A DNA stretch of 64,000 nucleotides from Christiangramia crocea (GTDB taxonomy: Bacteria > Bacteroidota > Bacteroidia > Flavobacteriales > Flavobacteriaceae). The position numbers and the translations under genes were made by a program. The notes beneath the pieces are model-generated. The model was not told the DNA's origin. It did not search any database and saw nothing but the letters and a program-made list of their open reading frames with translations. Below, one piece after another: positions 8,566-17,251 of this stretch. Every line of letters starts with the position of its first letter. The stretch's first letter is position 1. The stretch covers positions 103,088 through 167,087 of the forward strand of contig NZ_JAJSON010000004.1 of the NCBI RefSeq assembly GCF_022410465.1, given 5' to 3'.

Positions 8566-9618
8566 TTATAATCTGTGATGAGCGTTGCCGTATTCTTTCT
8601 TGTATATCTTCAGAATAAGAAGAAAAAGTGAAATTAGCAAGGGCCCGAATATCAATCCGATAAAACCAAACAGCGGTACTCCTACGATCACGCCAAAAAG
8701 AGTGATAAGAGGGTGTACGCTGGCCAGTCTTTCAAGGACATAAAGCCTTATAATATTGTCTGTTGAACCAACCACGACAAAGCCATAGATTAGCAGTGCT
8801 ACAGCCTGCCAGTCATTTCCCTGGGCGAAAAGAAGGATGGAGGCGGGGAGAACACCTATGGCAGTTCCTATAAAAGGAATCATTGAACCAATGGCAGTAA
8901 TAACGAACCAGAAAAAAGGGTCTGGAACGCCAAAAATTAAAAAGCCAATAAGGGCTATTACTCCCTGGACAATAGCGACCAATGGTATTCCTAAGGCATT
9001 CGATTTCACCAATTGGTTACTTTCTTCCCCAATTATTCTGAGATTGTCCTTCCCCAATGGGATGTATTCTATCATCGATTCCCTCATGGAATGCCGGTTG
9101 GTAAGCATGTAGTATAGCATGAAATACATGATCCCGATCGCTATGAAGGCATTGAAGGTTCCTCCAGCCAGGCTTTGCAGGTTAGCAGATACCCAGTTAG
9201 TTACTGCTGAGGTATCTATGCTAGAACTGATATTATAGCCCAGGTATTCTTCAAAATTATTCATCTGTGCCTTAAGCGCGCTTAGCACGCGTTCTGAATT
9301 TGCCGCTGCCTTTCCAATTTTTGAAGTAAGCATGAAGGCAATGATAGAAACAGGAATTAATATGCCGACAAAAGAAAGGGTCATTAGAAGGGTGGCAGCT
9401 AAAGGTGGTTTCCAGCCTCTGTTAAGAAGGGCTTTCATCCAGTGTTTTAATATCACATATAAAGTAACAGCACCTAGAACCCCAGAAAGATAAGGCAGGA
9501 TCTCTTTAAAAATTAAAACCGTTAAGAAGAGTATTAGCACCAGAACAAATATCTGGCGTACTAAAGACGGTTTAAGTCTATCCATATTACGGGGTTGGTT
9601 ATTACTATTATGTTGCAA
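8566..9618 (-). CDS. AI-2E family transporter (PerM/YdiK-like)
   Basis: 350 residues with about seven or eight membrane helices in the arrangement of the AI-2E exporter-like family: paired helices at the N-terminus (about 15-90), a soluble middle, then helices from about 155 to the end. Family-typical segments include [35 protein letters not shown] and [17 protein letters not shown]. Members include proteins proposed to export autoinducer-2, and others act as cation/proton antiporters, so the substrate is undetermined. The ATG at 9618 overlaps the VOC gene by 11 bp. An alternative ATG at 9585 (MDRLKPSL) would leave a small gap. Confidence 0.9.
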   Translation of the reverse strand: MQHNSNNQPRNMDRLKPSLVRQIFVLVLILFLTVLIFKEILPYLSGVLGAVTLYVILKHWMKALLNRGWKPPLAATLLMTLSFVGILIPVSIIAFMLTSKIGKAAANSERVLSALKAQMNNFEEYLGYNISSSIDTSAVTNWVSANLQSLAGGTFNAFIAIGIMYFMLYYMLTNRHSMRESMIEYIPLGKDNLRIIGEESNQLVKSNALGIPLVAIVQGVIALIGFLIFGVPDPFFWFVITAIGSMIPFIGTAIGVLPASILLFAQGNDWQAVALLIYGFVVVGSTDNIIRLYVLERLASVHPLITLFGVIVGVPLFGFIGLIFGPLLISLFLLILKIYKKEYGNAHHRL

Positions 9619-10030
9619 AAAGCTGATCTATATTTTTAAAAGCCTTGAATTCCAAAGCATTTCCACACGGATCTCTAAAGAACATGGTAGCCTGCTCACC
9701 TGGTTTTCCTTCAAATCTAATATAAGGCTCTATTACAAATTCTATGTTCTTGCTTTTTAATAGCTTGGCAAACTCATGAAATACGTCCCACTGCAGTACC
9801 ACTCCAAAATGCGGAATAGGAACTTCTTTTCCATCAACGGGATTGGAGGTTGAAGCTTTAGTTTCCTGGGGATCCTGATAATGGATCACAAGCTGGTGTC
9901 CAAAAAAATTGAAATCTACCCACTGATCACTACTCCTGCCCTCACCGCAACCGAGGGTCTCTTTATAAAATTTTCTGCATTTTTCAAGATCGGAAACCGG
10001 GATGGCCAGATGAAATGGTTGTATCTTCAT
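9608..10030 (-). CDS. VOC (glyoxalase/dioxygenase superfamily) protein
   Basis: 140 residues forming two beta-alpha-beta-beta-beta modules. The first is [20 protein letters not shown], with the usual metal-binding His; the second ends [17 protein letters not shown], where Glu is the usual C-terminal metal ligand. This organisation is standard for vicinal-oxygen-chelate enzymes. The reaction cannot be told from sequence; glyoxalase, dioxygenase and resistance proteins share the fold. It is the first gene of the run leading to the permease and DUF1232 genes. Confidence 0.88.
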   Translation of the reverse strand: MKIQPFHLAIPVSDLEKCRKFYKETLGCGEGRSSDQWVDFNFFGHQLVIHYQDPQETKASTSNPVDGKEVPIPHFGVVLQWDVFHEFAKLLKSKNIEFVIEPYIRFEGKPGEQATMFFRDPCGNALEFKAFKNIDQLFAT

Positions 10031-10147
10031 AAGTATATTGTTAAAGCTGGTCTAGCCTGAATGTAATAATAATTACTGGCAAAACGAGCCGGTTTAAAAA
10101 TAAAAAGAACTGAATACAAAACAACAAGCTCTATCGCTAATAATCTG

Positions 10148-10948
10148 TTAAGATTTATGCTTTCTTGGCCTTTTTGACTTTCGTGGCTTCTGGTTGCCGG
10201 AAGTTTCTATCACCGAGCCTTCCTCGGTTTTGGTGGATTCTCCAAGGAGTTCATTTATGGTTTTGAGTTCTTCCCGGGTTAGATCACGCCATTTTCCCAC
10301 AGGTATATCCAGTTCAACATTCATAATTCGAATTCTCTTCAGTGAAGTAACTTCATAGCCTAAAAATTCACACATCCTTCGTATCTGCCGGTTCAATCCC
10401 TGGGTAAGCACAATTCTGAAAGTGTGTTTTCCCAGTTTCTCCACCTCGCATTTTCGGGTTACGGTATCAAGAATCGGAACTCCGTTTGCCATCCGTTTTA
10501 TAAAATCTGAAGTGATGGGTTTGTTTACCGCTACCACATATTCCTTTTCGTGATTGTTCCTTGCCCGAAGTATCTTATTTACAATATCACCGTCATTAGT
10601 CAGGAAAATAAGCCCTTCACTGGGCTTGTCAAGCCGGCCGATAGGGAATATTCTTTTCGGGTAATTTATATAATCTATGATATTGTCCTTTTCAACGCGG
10701 GTGTCTGTAGTGCAAACAATCCCTACAGGTTTATTAAAGGCAAGATAGACGTTGGGTTCCTTTAATTCAGCTTTTGAAACCGGCTTACCATCAACTTTTA
10801 CAATATCGCCGGGGCTAACCTTGGTTCCCATTTCAGGGACTTCGTCATTAATTGTGATCCGGCCCTGGTCTATTAATTTATCGGCTTCCCTTCTGGAGCA
10901 GTACCCTAACTGGCTTAAATACTTATTTATTCTAACTTCTTCTGCCAT
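10148..10948 (-). CDS. rluF: 23S rRNA pseudouridine synthase, RluF-like
   Basis: Isomerises a uridine of 23S rRNA to pseudouridine. The protein has 266 residues. An S4 RNA-binding domain ([20 protein letters not shown]) is followed by the RsuA/RluB/E/F catalytic domain, with the catalytic Asp in [19 protein letters not shown] and the family motif [17 protein letters not shown]. The linker and [13 protein letters not shown] segment match E. coli RluF better than RluB as I remember it. The tail is very Lys/Arg-rich, suiting RNA contact. The start is ATG 10948 ([10 protein letters not shown]). The longer frame to 11032 adds an implausible hydrophobic leader and runs through the promoter box. Confidence 0.85.
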   Translation of the reverse strand: MAEEVRINKYLSQLGYCSRREADKLIDQGRITINDEVPEMGTKVSPGDIVKVDGKPVSKAELKEPNVYLAFNKPVGIVCTTDTRVEKDNIIDYINYPKRIFPIGRLDKPSEGLIFLTNDGDIVNKILRARNNHEKEYVVAVNKPITSDFIKRMANGVPILDTVTRKCEVEKLGKHTFRIVLTQGLNRQIRRMCEFLGYEVTSLKRIRIMNVELDIPVGKWRDLTREELKTINELLGESTKTEEGSVIETSGNQKPRKSKRPRKHKS

Positions 10949-10964
10949 AAAACTAATTGTCTCA

Positions 10965-10972
10965 CAAAGATA
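10965..10972 (-). promoter_or_regulatory. -7 box (TAnnTTTG) of rluF
   Basis: On the minus strand TATCTTTG lies 16 bases upstream of the chosen ATG, giving a very short leader. This supports the start at 10948 rather than 11032. No clear -33 TTG is seen. Confidence 0.5.
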
Positions 10973-11079
10973 CAAGATAAGATTTCGGGAGGGGAGAACG
11001 AAAAAAAATAAAATTTTAAAAAGCTCAGGCAACCTTTTGTAACTTTCTTGCGTCTATATAAATAGAAGGCCTTTTGAAA

Positions 11080-11646
11080 ATGGTAAAAGTCATACAGCTT
11101 TTTAAGAATGAATCTTCTTTGATCGGAAAAGCAGCCGCTGGAAAGCGTGATGCGCAGCAAAAGTTGTATGAGATGCATTCGCCAAAAATGTTAAGTGTTT
11201 GCAGGCAGTATGTCAAAGATCTGCAACATGCTGAAGAAGTGATGCTGAATGGATTCTTTAAGGTCTTTACGCATTTAAAGGATTTTAAGGCAGAAGGCAG
11301 TTTTGAAGGATGGGTAAGGCGGATTATGATCAGAGAATCGATTTCCTTTTTAAGGCAGTATAAGAAATTGGAGTTTCAGGAGGATTTGGGATATGAGTCA
11401 ACGGAGGTCTTCAACAATATAAATTCTGAAATGGATGTGAACGATATACAGAATTTGATAGACAGCTTACCGGAAGGTTATAAAATGGTGTTTGTGCTGT
11501 ATGCGGTGGAAGGTTACAGGCATGCTGAAATAGCAAAAATGCTTGATATAAGTGAAGGGACTTCAAAATCCCAGTTATTTAAAGCACGAAAAATGCTTCA
11601 GGAAAAATTAGAAACAATTAACTCAACAGGCTATGGCACCAATTAA
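11080..11646 (+). CDS. ECF-type RNA polymerase sigma factor
   Basis: 188 residues from ATG 11080; an in-frame TTG two codons upstream is also possible. Region 2 is seen in KLYEMHSPKMLSVCRQYVKD and FFKVFTHLKDFKAEGSFEGW. Region 4 has the helix-turn-helix LPEGYKMVFVLYAVEGYRHA and IAKMLDISEGTSKSQLFKAR. It is a sigma-70 factor of the extracytoplasmic-function class, which redirects RNA polymerase to a small regulon. The next gene overlaps its end by 14 bp and looks like a membrane anti-sigma factor, followed by an outer-membrane-type protein. This is a usual arrangement for envelope-sensing units. Confidence 0.93.
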   Translation: MVKVIQLFKNESSLIGKAAAGKRDAQQKLYEMHSPKMLSVCRQYVKDLQHAEEVMLNGFFKVFTHLKDFKAEGSFEGWVRRIMIRESISFLRQYKKLEFQEDLGYESTEVFNNINSEMDVNDIQNLIDSLPEGYKMVFVLYAVEGYRHAEIAKMLDISEGTSKSQLFKARKMLQEKLETINSTGYGTN

Positions 11647-12397
11647 ATTTGAAGAGCACGTAAGGCAACAGCTTGATAAAAGGGAGATAAGGCCTTCAGC
11701 TGAAAGTTGGGATAAACTCAGCTCAAGGCTGGATAAAGCTGAAAAGAGGCCTAAAGGAAAATGGTGGCTTTCTGTCGCTGCCGCTGTGGCCATTCTGGCT
11801 ATTGCAAGTCTGATCTTTATTGACCAGCAGAATGAAACTGCCACCCCAATAGTAGAAAGTCCCTCTAAAATTGAGGAAAGCGGGTCTCAAAAATCTGAAA
11901 ATTTTGAAGAGCCGGTCCAGGTAGCTTCAGAAGAACAGGATCATGTGCAGGGTCAGAAGGTTAATGAGGTTGAATCACCATTGAAAAATGAAGCAAATTC
12001 CCAGTATAAGGAGGCAGAATTAGAGGCTGGAGAGATAGCTCAGAATTCAACATCCACAAAAAGGATTTTTATTGAACCAATATCCATAGAACCTCCCGGA
12101 ACGGTGACAGAAAAACCGGAAAAGTTTTCTGACCAAATAAATGAATTGCTGGCAAAAGTTACTATGCAGGAAAAACAAAGCGGGGATATTTCGGAAGCAG
12201 AGATAAATAAGCTTCTCGGGGAAGCGGCTAGTAAAATAAGCAACTCAGAAAAATATTCAGAAGCTAAAGTGAATGCAGAGGAACTTCTGGCAGATGTGGA
12301 ATTTGAAATGGACCAGTCTTTCAGGCAGGAGGTTTTTGAGGTTCTGAAGGAAGGTCTTTTGAAAGCCAGAACTGCAATCGTAACTAGAAACGAGTAA
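11633..12397 (+). CDS. putative membrane-anchored anti-sigma factor
   Basis: 254 residues. A short cytoplasmic N-terminus (FEEHVRQQLDKREIRPSAES) is followed by one membrane helix at about residues 44-62 (WLSVAAAVAILAIASLIFI) and a long acidic, Glu/Ser/Lys-rich extracytoplasmic region. Translational overlap with the sigma gene and this topology suggest it sequesters the sigma factor. There is no recognisable zinc anti-sigma motif, so the role is inferred from context. The C-terminal part (about 160-254) is predicted helical and includes repeated EINKLLGEA/ELLADVEF-like segments. Confidence 0.7.
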   Translation: MAPIKFEEHVRQQLDKREIRPSAESWDKLSSRLDKAEKRPKGKWWLSVAAAVAILAIASLIFIDQQNETATPIVESPSKIEESGSQKSENFEEPVQVASEEQDHVQGQKVNEVESPLKNEANSQYKEAELEAGEIAQNSTSTKRIFIEPISIEPPGTVTEKPEKFSDQINELLAKVTMQEKQSGDISEAEINKLLGEAASKISNSEKYSEAKVNAEELLADVEFEMDQSFRQEVFEVLKEGLLKARTAIVTRNE

Positions 12398-12506
12398 TAA
12401 GAATCAAATCAATTTAATCAATAATCCCGAAAGGGTCATTCATCAATCAATTTCTGATAAGGAAGACATTTGTCTGAATTTGAAGAAGACTAAAAACAAT
12501 TTAAAC

Positions 12507-13538
12507 ATGAAAACTATTATTATCTATTTCGCCCTGGCATTGTTCACTTTTACCACCCAGTTTGTATACTGTCAGGAAGATGATCAGAAAACTGAGGAAG
12601 ATTTCCTGGAATCAAAAAGGGAGGAGATCATTAAAAGTGAAAAGGAAAAATTGAAATGGAAGGTTGAAGATATTAATGAAAGACTGGAAGATGGAGAAAT
12701 CACTTCTGAACAAGCTGAAATTCTCAAGAAGGAGGCTGCTGAACTTCACGCGAAAAATATTGAGAATCGAATTGCGATTATGGAAAACAAAATGGAGTTG
12801 GAAGAAAGGAACAGAGAGTCGAAAACATATATTGCTCTTGGGGATGATGGCAAGGTTATTACTATTGAAATAAATGAAAATCGCGAGAAACAATATGACA
12901 AAAGGACGACAAGTGACCTGGTTATCGCGGCAGGTTTCAATAATGCTCTTGAAGATGGCCAGTCCCTTAATGATTCTGATTTTAAGATAGGGGGAAGCCG
13001 TTTCTTTGAAATTGGCTGGGCTTGGAAAACCAGGGTTTTTGATAAATCTAACTGGCTACGCCTTAAATATGGTGTTTCTTTTCAGTTTAACGGACTTAAG
13101 CCAACAGATAACCGCTATTTTGTGACCGAAGGAGATGATACCTTTCTTGAGGAATATGATCTAAATCTGGATAAATCAAAGTTCAGGATGGATAACCTGG
13201 TAGTACCTGTTCATTTTGAATTTGGACCTTCTTCCAAGAATGAAACTAAAAATTATGTGAGGTATTCAACCCGGGGAAAATTCAAAGTGGGTCTTGGTGG
13301 TTATGCAGGTTTCAATATAGGTGAACGCCAGAAGTTGAAATATGAACTTGATGGAGATAAACAGAAAGATAAAATGAAGGGAGATTATAATACTAATGAT
13401 TTTGTATACGGGCTAAGCGGTTATCTTGGTTGGGGATGGGCAACTCTTTATGCCAAATACGACCTTAACCCTATTTTTCAGGAACCAAATGTGGAGCTTC
13501 ATAATATTTCGGTAGGACTGAGATTTGACGTGGATTAG
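12507..13538 (+). CDS. exported coiled-coil plus beta-barrel protein, function unknown
   Basis: 343 residues from ATG 12507 (MKTIIIYFALALFTF); the in-frame TTG at 12480 would only add polar residues before the signal peptide. After the signal peptide (about 1-25) comes a highly charged coiled coil at about 30-115, rich in Glu/Lys. The remainder has alternating aromatic/polar strands (RFFEIGWAWKTRVFDKSNWL, GLGGYAGFNIGERQ, GWGWATLYAKYDLNPIF) ending in NISVGLRFDVD, like a small outer-membrane barrel. It follows the sigma/anti-sigma pair by 109 bp and may be a target or partner of that system. I do not recognise a named family. Confidence 0.7.
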   Translation: MKTIIIYFALALFTFTTQFVYCQEDDQKTEEDFLESKREEIIKSEKEKLKWKVEDINERLEDGEITSEQAEILKKEAAELHAKNIENRIAIMENKMELEERNRESKTYIALGDDGKVITIEINENREKQYDKRTTSDLVIAAGFNNALEDGQSLNDSDFKIGGSRFFEIGWAWKTRVFDKSNWLRLKYGVSFQFNGLKPTDNRYFVTEGDDTFLEEYDLNLDKSKFRMDNLVVPVHFEFGPSSKNETKNYVRYSTRGKFKVGLGGYAGFNIGERQKLKYELDGDKQKDKMKGDYNTNDFVYGLSGYLGWGWATLYAKYDLNPIFQEPNVELHNISVGLRFDVD

Positions 13539-13552
13539 CCAGTATAAATTTG
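13525..13552 (+). promoter_or_regulatory. candidate dnaG promoter inside the end of the upstream gene
   Basis: TTG at 13525 and TAAATTTG at 13545-13552 are separated by 17 bases, within the Bacteroidota rule. A second -7-like TAGTTTTG follows at 13553-13560. Transcription would begin at or just inside the hairpin at 13561. Confidence 0.5.
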
Positions 13553-13560
13553 TAGTTTTG

Positions 13561-13611
13561 CAAGGCTTTAAAAGAGGAGAAATTCCTATTTTTAAAGCCT
13601 TGTCTTTTTTT
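13561..13611 (+). terminator. hairpin with T-tract before dnaG
   Basis: CAAGGCTTTAAAA (13561-13573) pairs perfectly with TTTTAAAGCCTTG (13590-13602), followed by TCTTTTTTTATT. It is a good intrinsic terminator for the 12507-13538 gene. Its position directly after a candidate promoter also makes it a possible leader structure for dnaG. Confidence 0.75.
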
Positions 13612-13647
13612 ATTAATTTCAGGAAATCTTAAAGAAACCTATTTCAA

Positions 13648-15606
13648 TTGATCTCAAAATCTACTATTGATAATGTATTTGAAACCGCACGGGTTGAGGA
13701 AGTGATCGGTGATTTTGTTCAGTTGAAAAAATCAGGAAGTAATTTAAAGGGGCTCAGCCCGTTTACAGACGAGCGAACTCCCAGCTTCATGGTTTCTCCG
13801 GTGAAGCAGATCTGGAAGGATTTCAGTAGCGGAAAAGGCGGGAATGTAGTGGCTTTTTTGATGGAGCATGAGCATTTTACCTATCCCGAAGCTATCAAAT
13901 ATCTCGCTAAAAAATATGGTATAGAGATAGAGGAGACCCAGCAGAGTGATGAACAGAAAGAACAGGCAAATGAAAAAGAGAGTATGTATCTTGTCTCTGA
14001 ATATGCTAATAAGTTCTTTCAGAAATCAATGCATGAGACCGATGAAGGCAAGGCCATTGGTCTGAGTTATTTCAAGGAAAGAGGATTTTCGCCTGAAACC
14101 ATTAAGAAATTCGATCTTGGATATTCACCGGATGATTGGGAAGCTTTGACCAGAAGTGCTCTTGAGGAAGGATATAAACTGGAATATCTGGAAAAAACGG
14201 GTCTTACCATTGTAAAAGAGGACAAGAAATTTGACAGATTCAAAGGCCGCGTAATGTTTCCTATACATTCAATGTCTGGCCGTATACTTGGTTTTGGTGG
14301 CCGGATTTTATCTAATACTAAAAAAGCAGCCAAATATCTCAATTCTCCCGAGAGCGATATTTACCATAAAAGCAAGGTGCTCTACGGGATCTATTATGCC
14401 AAACAGGCAATTGCCCGGGAGGATAATTGTTATCTGGTTGAGGGTTATACCGATGTGATCCAGTTCCATCAAAGTGGAATAGAAAATACAGTGTCTTCTT
14501 CAGGAACGGCTCTCACGCCGGAGCAGATAAGACTCATCAACAGGCTTACAAAGAATATTACCGTTCTTTTTGATGGGGATGCTGCAGGAACGAGGGCTTC
14601 TCTAAGGGGTATAGACCTGATCCTGGAGCAGGGTATGAATGTAAAGGTTTGTCCATTCCCGGAAGGAGAGGACCCCGATAGTTTTGCAAGGGCAAATTCT
14701 GAAGATGACCTTCGGGAGTTCCTTGAAGAGAACTCTTATGATTTTATTACCTATAAGGCGTCTCTATTGATGGATGAGGCCAAGAACGACCCTGTGAAAA
14801 AGGCAGGCCTTATTCGTGATATGGTGAACAGTATCTCTAAGATTCCTGATAATATCCAGCAGGAAGTATACCTACAGGAATGTTCCCGGATCATGGATAT
14901 TTCTGAAGATGTTTTATACGCTACTCTGGCACAGATCCAGAGTAAGGACGAAAAACAAACAGGGAAGCCCAGGAAGAGGAATATGGAAGTGGTGAAGGAG
15001 GAATCAGCTCCCAGGCCTAAGGTAGATCACCTGTATGTGCTGGAAAGGAATATTATTAAGATCCTTATTCTTTACGGTAATAAAGAGGAGAAGTTTGAAG
15101 ATCTTTTACTTAAACAAAATGAGGAAACCGGGGAATTGGTTCTGGAACCCGAAACTCAGGAAGCGAAGGTATTCGAGAAGATATATCTTGACCTTCAGGA
15201 AGATGAGATCGCATTCTCCAACGAAGACTTTAGACACCTTTATAATATCCTCATCAATAAGTTGAACAGCCAGGAAGAATTTGTGGTTGGTAATATCATT
15301 AACGAACTGGAGGCTTCCCAGGCTAAGGAGATCACTGATATTTTAATGCAGGAAGAACAGTACGAACTGCATAGCTGGGATCGGCATGATATTCCGGTAA
15401 AGGAAAAGGAGCAAACCATCAAGCAATTTGTTAGTCAGACCATCTTAAGTCTTAGACGACACCTTATTGATTGTAAGCTAAACGAACTTTTGGAAAATAT
15501 AAGGGTGGCCCAGACAGAAGATGAAAGGACAGATATTAAAAATGAAGTGGTAGGCTTTAACAAACTACGCACTCTCCTTGCCGAAAGGCTTGGGAGGGTT
15601 ATGTAG
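13648..15606 (+). CDS. dnaG: DNA primase DnaG (zinc-ligand-less N-terminal domain)
   Basis: Makes RNA primers at the replication fork. The 652 residues include an N-terminal domain at about 1-90, then the RNA polymerase/TOPRIM core with EGYTDVIQFHQSG near 264 and DGDAAGTRAS near 309, and a C-terminal helicase-interacting region. The start codon is TTG (MISKSTIDNVF); no in-frame ATG lies nearby and the N-terminus fits the family. Oddity: the CHC2 zinc ribbon normally has C-x2-H-x17-C-x2-C. Here the aligned positions are Ser37, Thr40, Asp58 and Ser61, with spacing kept, so no zinc can be bound there. The 3' end overlaps the convergent regulator gene by 8 bp. Confidence 0.97.
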   Translation: MISKSTIDNVFETARVEEVIGDFVQLKKSGSNLKGLSPFTDERTPSFMVSPVKQIWKDFSSGKGGNVVAFLMEHEHFTYPEAIKYLAKKYGIEIEETQQSDEQKEQANEKESMYLVSEYANKFFQKSMHETDEGKAIGLSYFKERGFSPETIKKFDLGYSPDDWEALTRSALEEGYKLEYLEKTGLTIVKEDKKFDRFKGRVMFPIHSMSGRILGFGGRILSNTKKAAKYLNSPESDIYHKSKVLYGIYYAKQAIAREDNCYLVEGYTDVIQFHQSGIENTVSSSGTALTPEQIRLINRLTKNITVLFDGDAAGTRASLRGIDLILEQGMNVKVCPFPEGEDPDSFARANSEDDLREFLEENSYDFITYKASLLMDEAKNDPVKKAGLIRDMVNSISKIPDNIQQEVYLQECSRIMDISEDVLYATLAQIQSKDEKQTGKPRKRNMEVVKEESAPRPKVDHLYVLERNIIKILILYGNKEEKFEDLLLKQNEETGELVLEPETQEAKVFEKIYLDLQEDEIAFSNEDFRHLYNILINKLNSQEEFVVGNIINELEASQAKEITDILMQEEQYELHSWDRHDIPVKEKEQTIKQFVSQTILSLRRHLIDCKLNELLENIRVAQTEDERTDIKNEVVGFNKLRTLLAERLGRVM

Positions 15607-16237
15607 TATTCAGCTGAAGTAGTCTTGATTGTGTGATAAGGTCAGCTACATTATCTACCTTAAGTTTCTTTAGCAGCCTGGTCTTGTAGGTGCTAACCGT
15701 TTTTTCATTAATGTCAAGAGCTTCCGCTATATCTTTATTTCTTTTGCCTGATGAAAGAAGATTTAACACTTCTGACTCCCTCGTAGAAAGCTTTTTGAAT
15801 TTTGTAATTAAACTCTTACCTCTGGATATTCCAGAGTTTAATTTCTCTGTAATCTTGCGATTTAGATAGATTCCTCCACGTGCAACCTGGTAGATTGCTT
15901 TTTCAAGGGTTTCATTATCAGTGTTCTTGGAGATGTAGCCGGCGGCACCTGCTTTTATGGCGCTCAGGGCATACATTTCTTCCGGATGTGAGCTGAATAT
16001 TAGGGTTTTTACCTCTGGATATTCCTGCTTGATCCTTCTGATAGCGTTGATTCCATTAATTTGAGGGAGATCAAGTTCAATGATAAGCACGTCTGGTGCA
16101 TCTTTCTCAAGCTGATTAAAAAGCTGGGTTCCGCTTCCTACTCTTCCTGTTACTTGTAAGGCCGGATTGTTCTGTAAGACACATTTTACACCTTCTAAAA
16201 TTATGGGGTGGTGGTCTGCAATAAGTACTCGATACAT
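15599..16237 (-). CDS. orphan NarL/LuxR-type response regulator with atypical receiver
   Basis: 212 residues. A receiver domain covers about 1-120 and a LuxR-type helix-turn-helix about 145-210 (LSTRESEVLNLLSSGKRNKD, DINEKTVSTYKTRLLKKL). The receiver keeps the fold, the conserved Lys (YISKNT) and Asp8. However, the residue aligned with the phosphorylated Asp, four before the Pro of LIIELDLPQ, is Glu54, and the second acidic pocket residue is His9 (ADHHP). It is therefore probably not controlled by ordinary phosphorylation and may be constitutively in an active-like state; this is inference. No histidine kinase gene is adjacent. Confidence 0.92.
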   Translation of the reverse strand: MYRVLIADHHPIILEGVKCVLQNNPALQVTGRVGSGTQLFNQLEKDAPDVLIIELDLPQINGINAIRRIKQEYPEVKTLIFSSHPEEMYALSAIKAGAAGYISKNTDNETLEKAIYQVARGGIYLNRKITEKLNSGISRGKSLITKFKKLSTRESEVLNLLSSGKRNKDIAEALDINEKTVSTYKTRLLKKLKVDNVADLITQSRLLQLNTT

Positions 16238-16353
16238 GATTTTAAATTAAAAAAACAAGTCCGGGGGTAACTCGTTGAGTTTGGTTTTGTTAACCTAAAA
16301 TAATGCTTTGAGGATTTATAATATAAAACTTGTTAACATATTCGATAAGTGGT

Positions 16354-17145
16354 CTATTTCTTAAGATGAATGGGTATTTCACATACCGGAATGGGGAGCA
16401 TTTTGTGCCTGTTACTGGAGTTCAGACGCTGGTAAATGTTAAAGACTTCTCTTTGTCTGCCTTCAAAATCCTCGGCCGATTTACCTTCCTCGGCATTTTT
16501 CATTGCCCATTCAAGTTCATCGTAAGAAGCTCCTAATTGGTCTTCATCACTTCTGCTATCCCCAAAAAGTCCATCAGTAGGAGATGCGTTCATAATTTCA
16601 TCAATAATATTCAAATATTCGCCCAATTCATAAACGTCACTTTTCATAAGATCTGCAATAGGGCTCAGGTCAACTCCGCCATCTCCATATTTGGTATAGA
16701 AGCCTACTCCAAAATCCTCAACTTTATTTCCTGTGCCTGCGACCAGGTATTTATGCAGCCCTGCAAAATAATAGAGTGTGGTCATTCTTAATCTGGCCCT
16801 GGAATTTGCGAGAGCGAGATCAAGCGATGTTGTTTCCCTGTCTTGAGGCATTATTTTTCTAAATTCTTCAAAAACCGGAGTAAGATTTACCTCCAGACTG
16901 CTCACATTCGCAAAATTGTGAGACAGTTCCTCAATATGCTTACGAGCCCTGCTTATCTGATTTTTGTGCTGGTGTATTGGCATTTCCAGACATAATGTGG
17001 GCAATCCCGTTTTTGCGCAAAGTGTTGATGTGACCGCAGAATCGATTCCGCCGCTTACCCCTATTACAAATCCATTCATATTGGCTTTGGTGGCATATTC
17101 TTTTAGCCAGTTAATGATGTGGTCAGCTACTTTTTCGGTCTGCAT
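16354..17145 (-). CDS. nadE: NH3-dependent NAD+ synthetase
   Basis: Final step of NAD biosynthesis: deamido-NAD + ATP + ammonia to NAD. 263 residues, the length of the ammonia-using form with no glutaminase domain. The PP-loop SGGIDSAV is at residues 31-38. Other family motifs are TGNKVEDFGVGFYTKYGDGG and LSPIADLMKSDVYELG. It is divergent from gldB with overlapping promoter regions, the nadE-gldB-gldC neighbourhood also known from other Flavobacteriia. Confidence 0.97.
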   Translation of the reverse strand: MQTEKVADHIINWLKEYATKANMNGFVIGVSGGIDSAVTSTLCAKTGLPTLCLEMPIHQHKNQISRARKHIEELSHNFANVSSLEVNLTPVFEEFRKIMPQDRETTSLDLALANSRARLRMTTLYYFAGLHKYLVAGTGNKVEDFGVGFYTKYGDGGVDLSPIADLMKSDVYELGEYLNIIDEIMNASPTDGLFGDSRSDEDQLGASYDELEWAMKNAEEGKSAEDFEGRQREVFNIYQRLNSSNRHKMLPIPVCEIPIHLKK

Positions 17146-17149
17146 AATT

Positions 17150-17181
17150 TTGGGTGATTAAGTTTGTAAGTGATACCTTTG
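17150..17181 (+). promoter_or_regulatory. gldB promoter (TTG-N21-TACCTTTG)
   Basis: TTG at 17150-17152 and TACCTTTG at 17174-17181 fit the Bacteroidota promoter consensus. The -33 element is 5 bases from the nadE start codon. A leader of about 64 nt precedes gldB. Confidence 0.6.
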
Positions 17182-17186
17182 CGCCA

Positions 17187-17194
17187 CAAATCTA
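17187..17194 (-). promoter_or_regulatory. -7 box (TAnnTTTG) of nadE
   Basis: On the minus strand TAGATTTG lies 42 bases upstream of the nadE ATG and only 5 bases from the gldB -7 box. The two divergent promoters therefore probably compete or are co-regulated. Confidence 0.45.
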
Positions 17195-17251
17195 ACACTT
17201 AAACCCAATTTTTAAAAGGTGCCGGCGTTAAAGCCTTCATAATCCAAAGCT

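Noticed and set aside
10949..11032. Extended N-terminus of the RluF-like protein
   Set aside because: It would place the start upstream of the -7 box and add a hydrophobic stretch absent from the family; [10 protein letters not shown] is the natural start.
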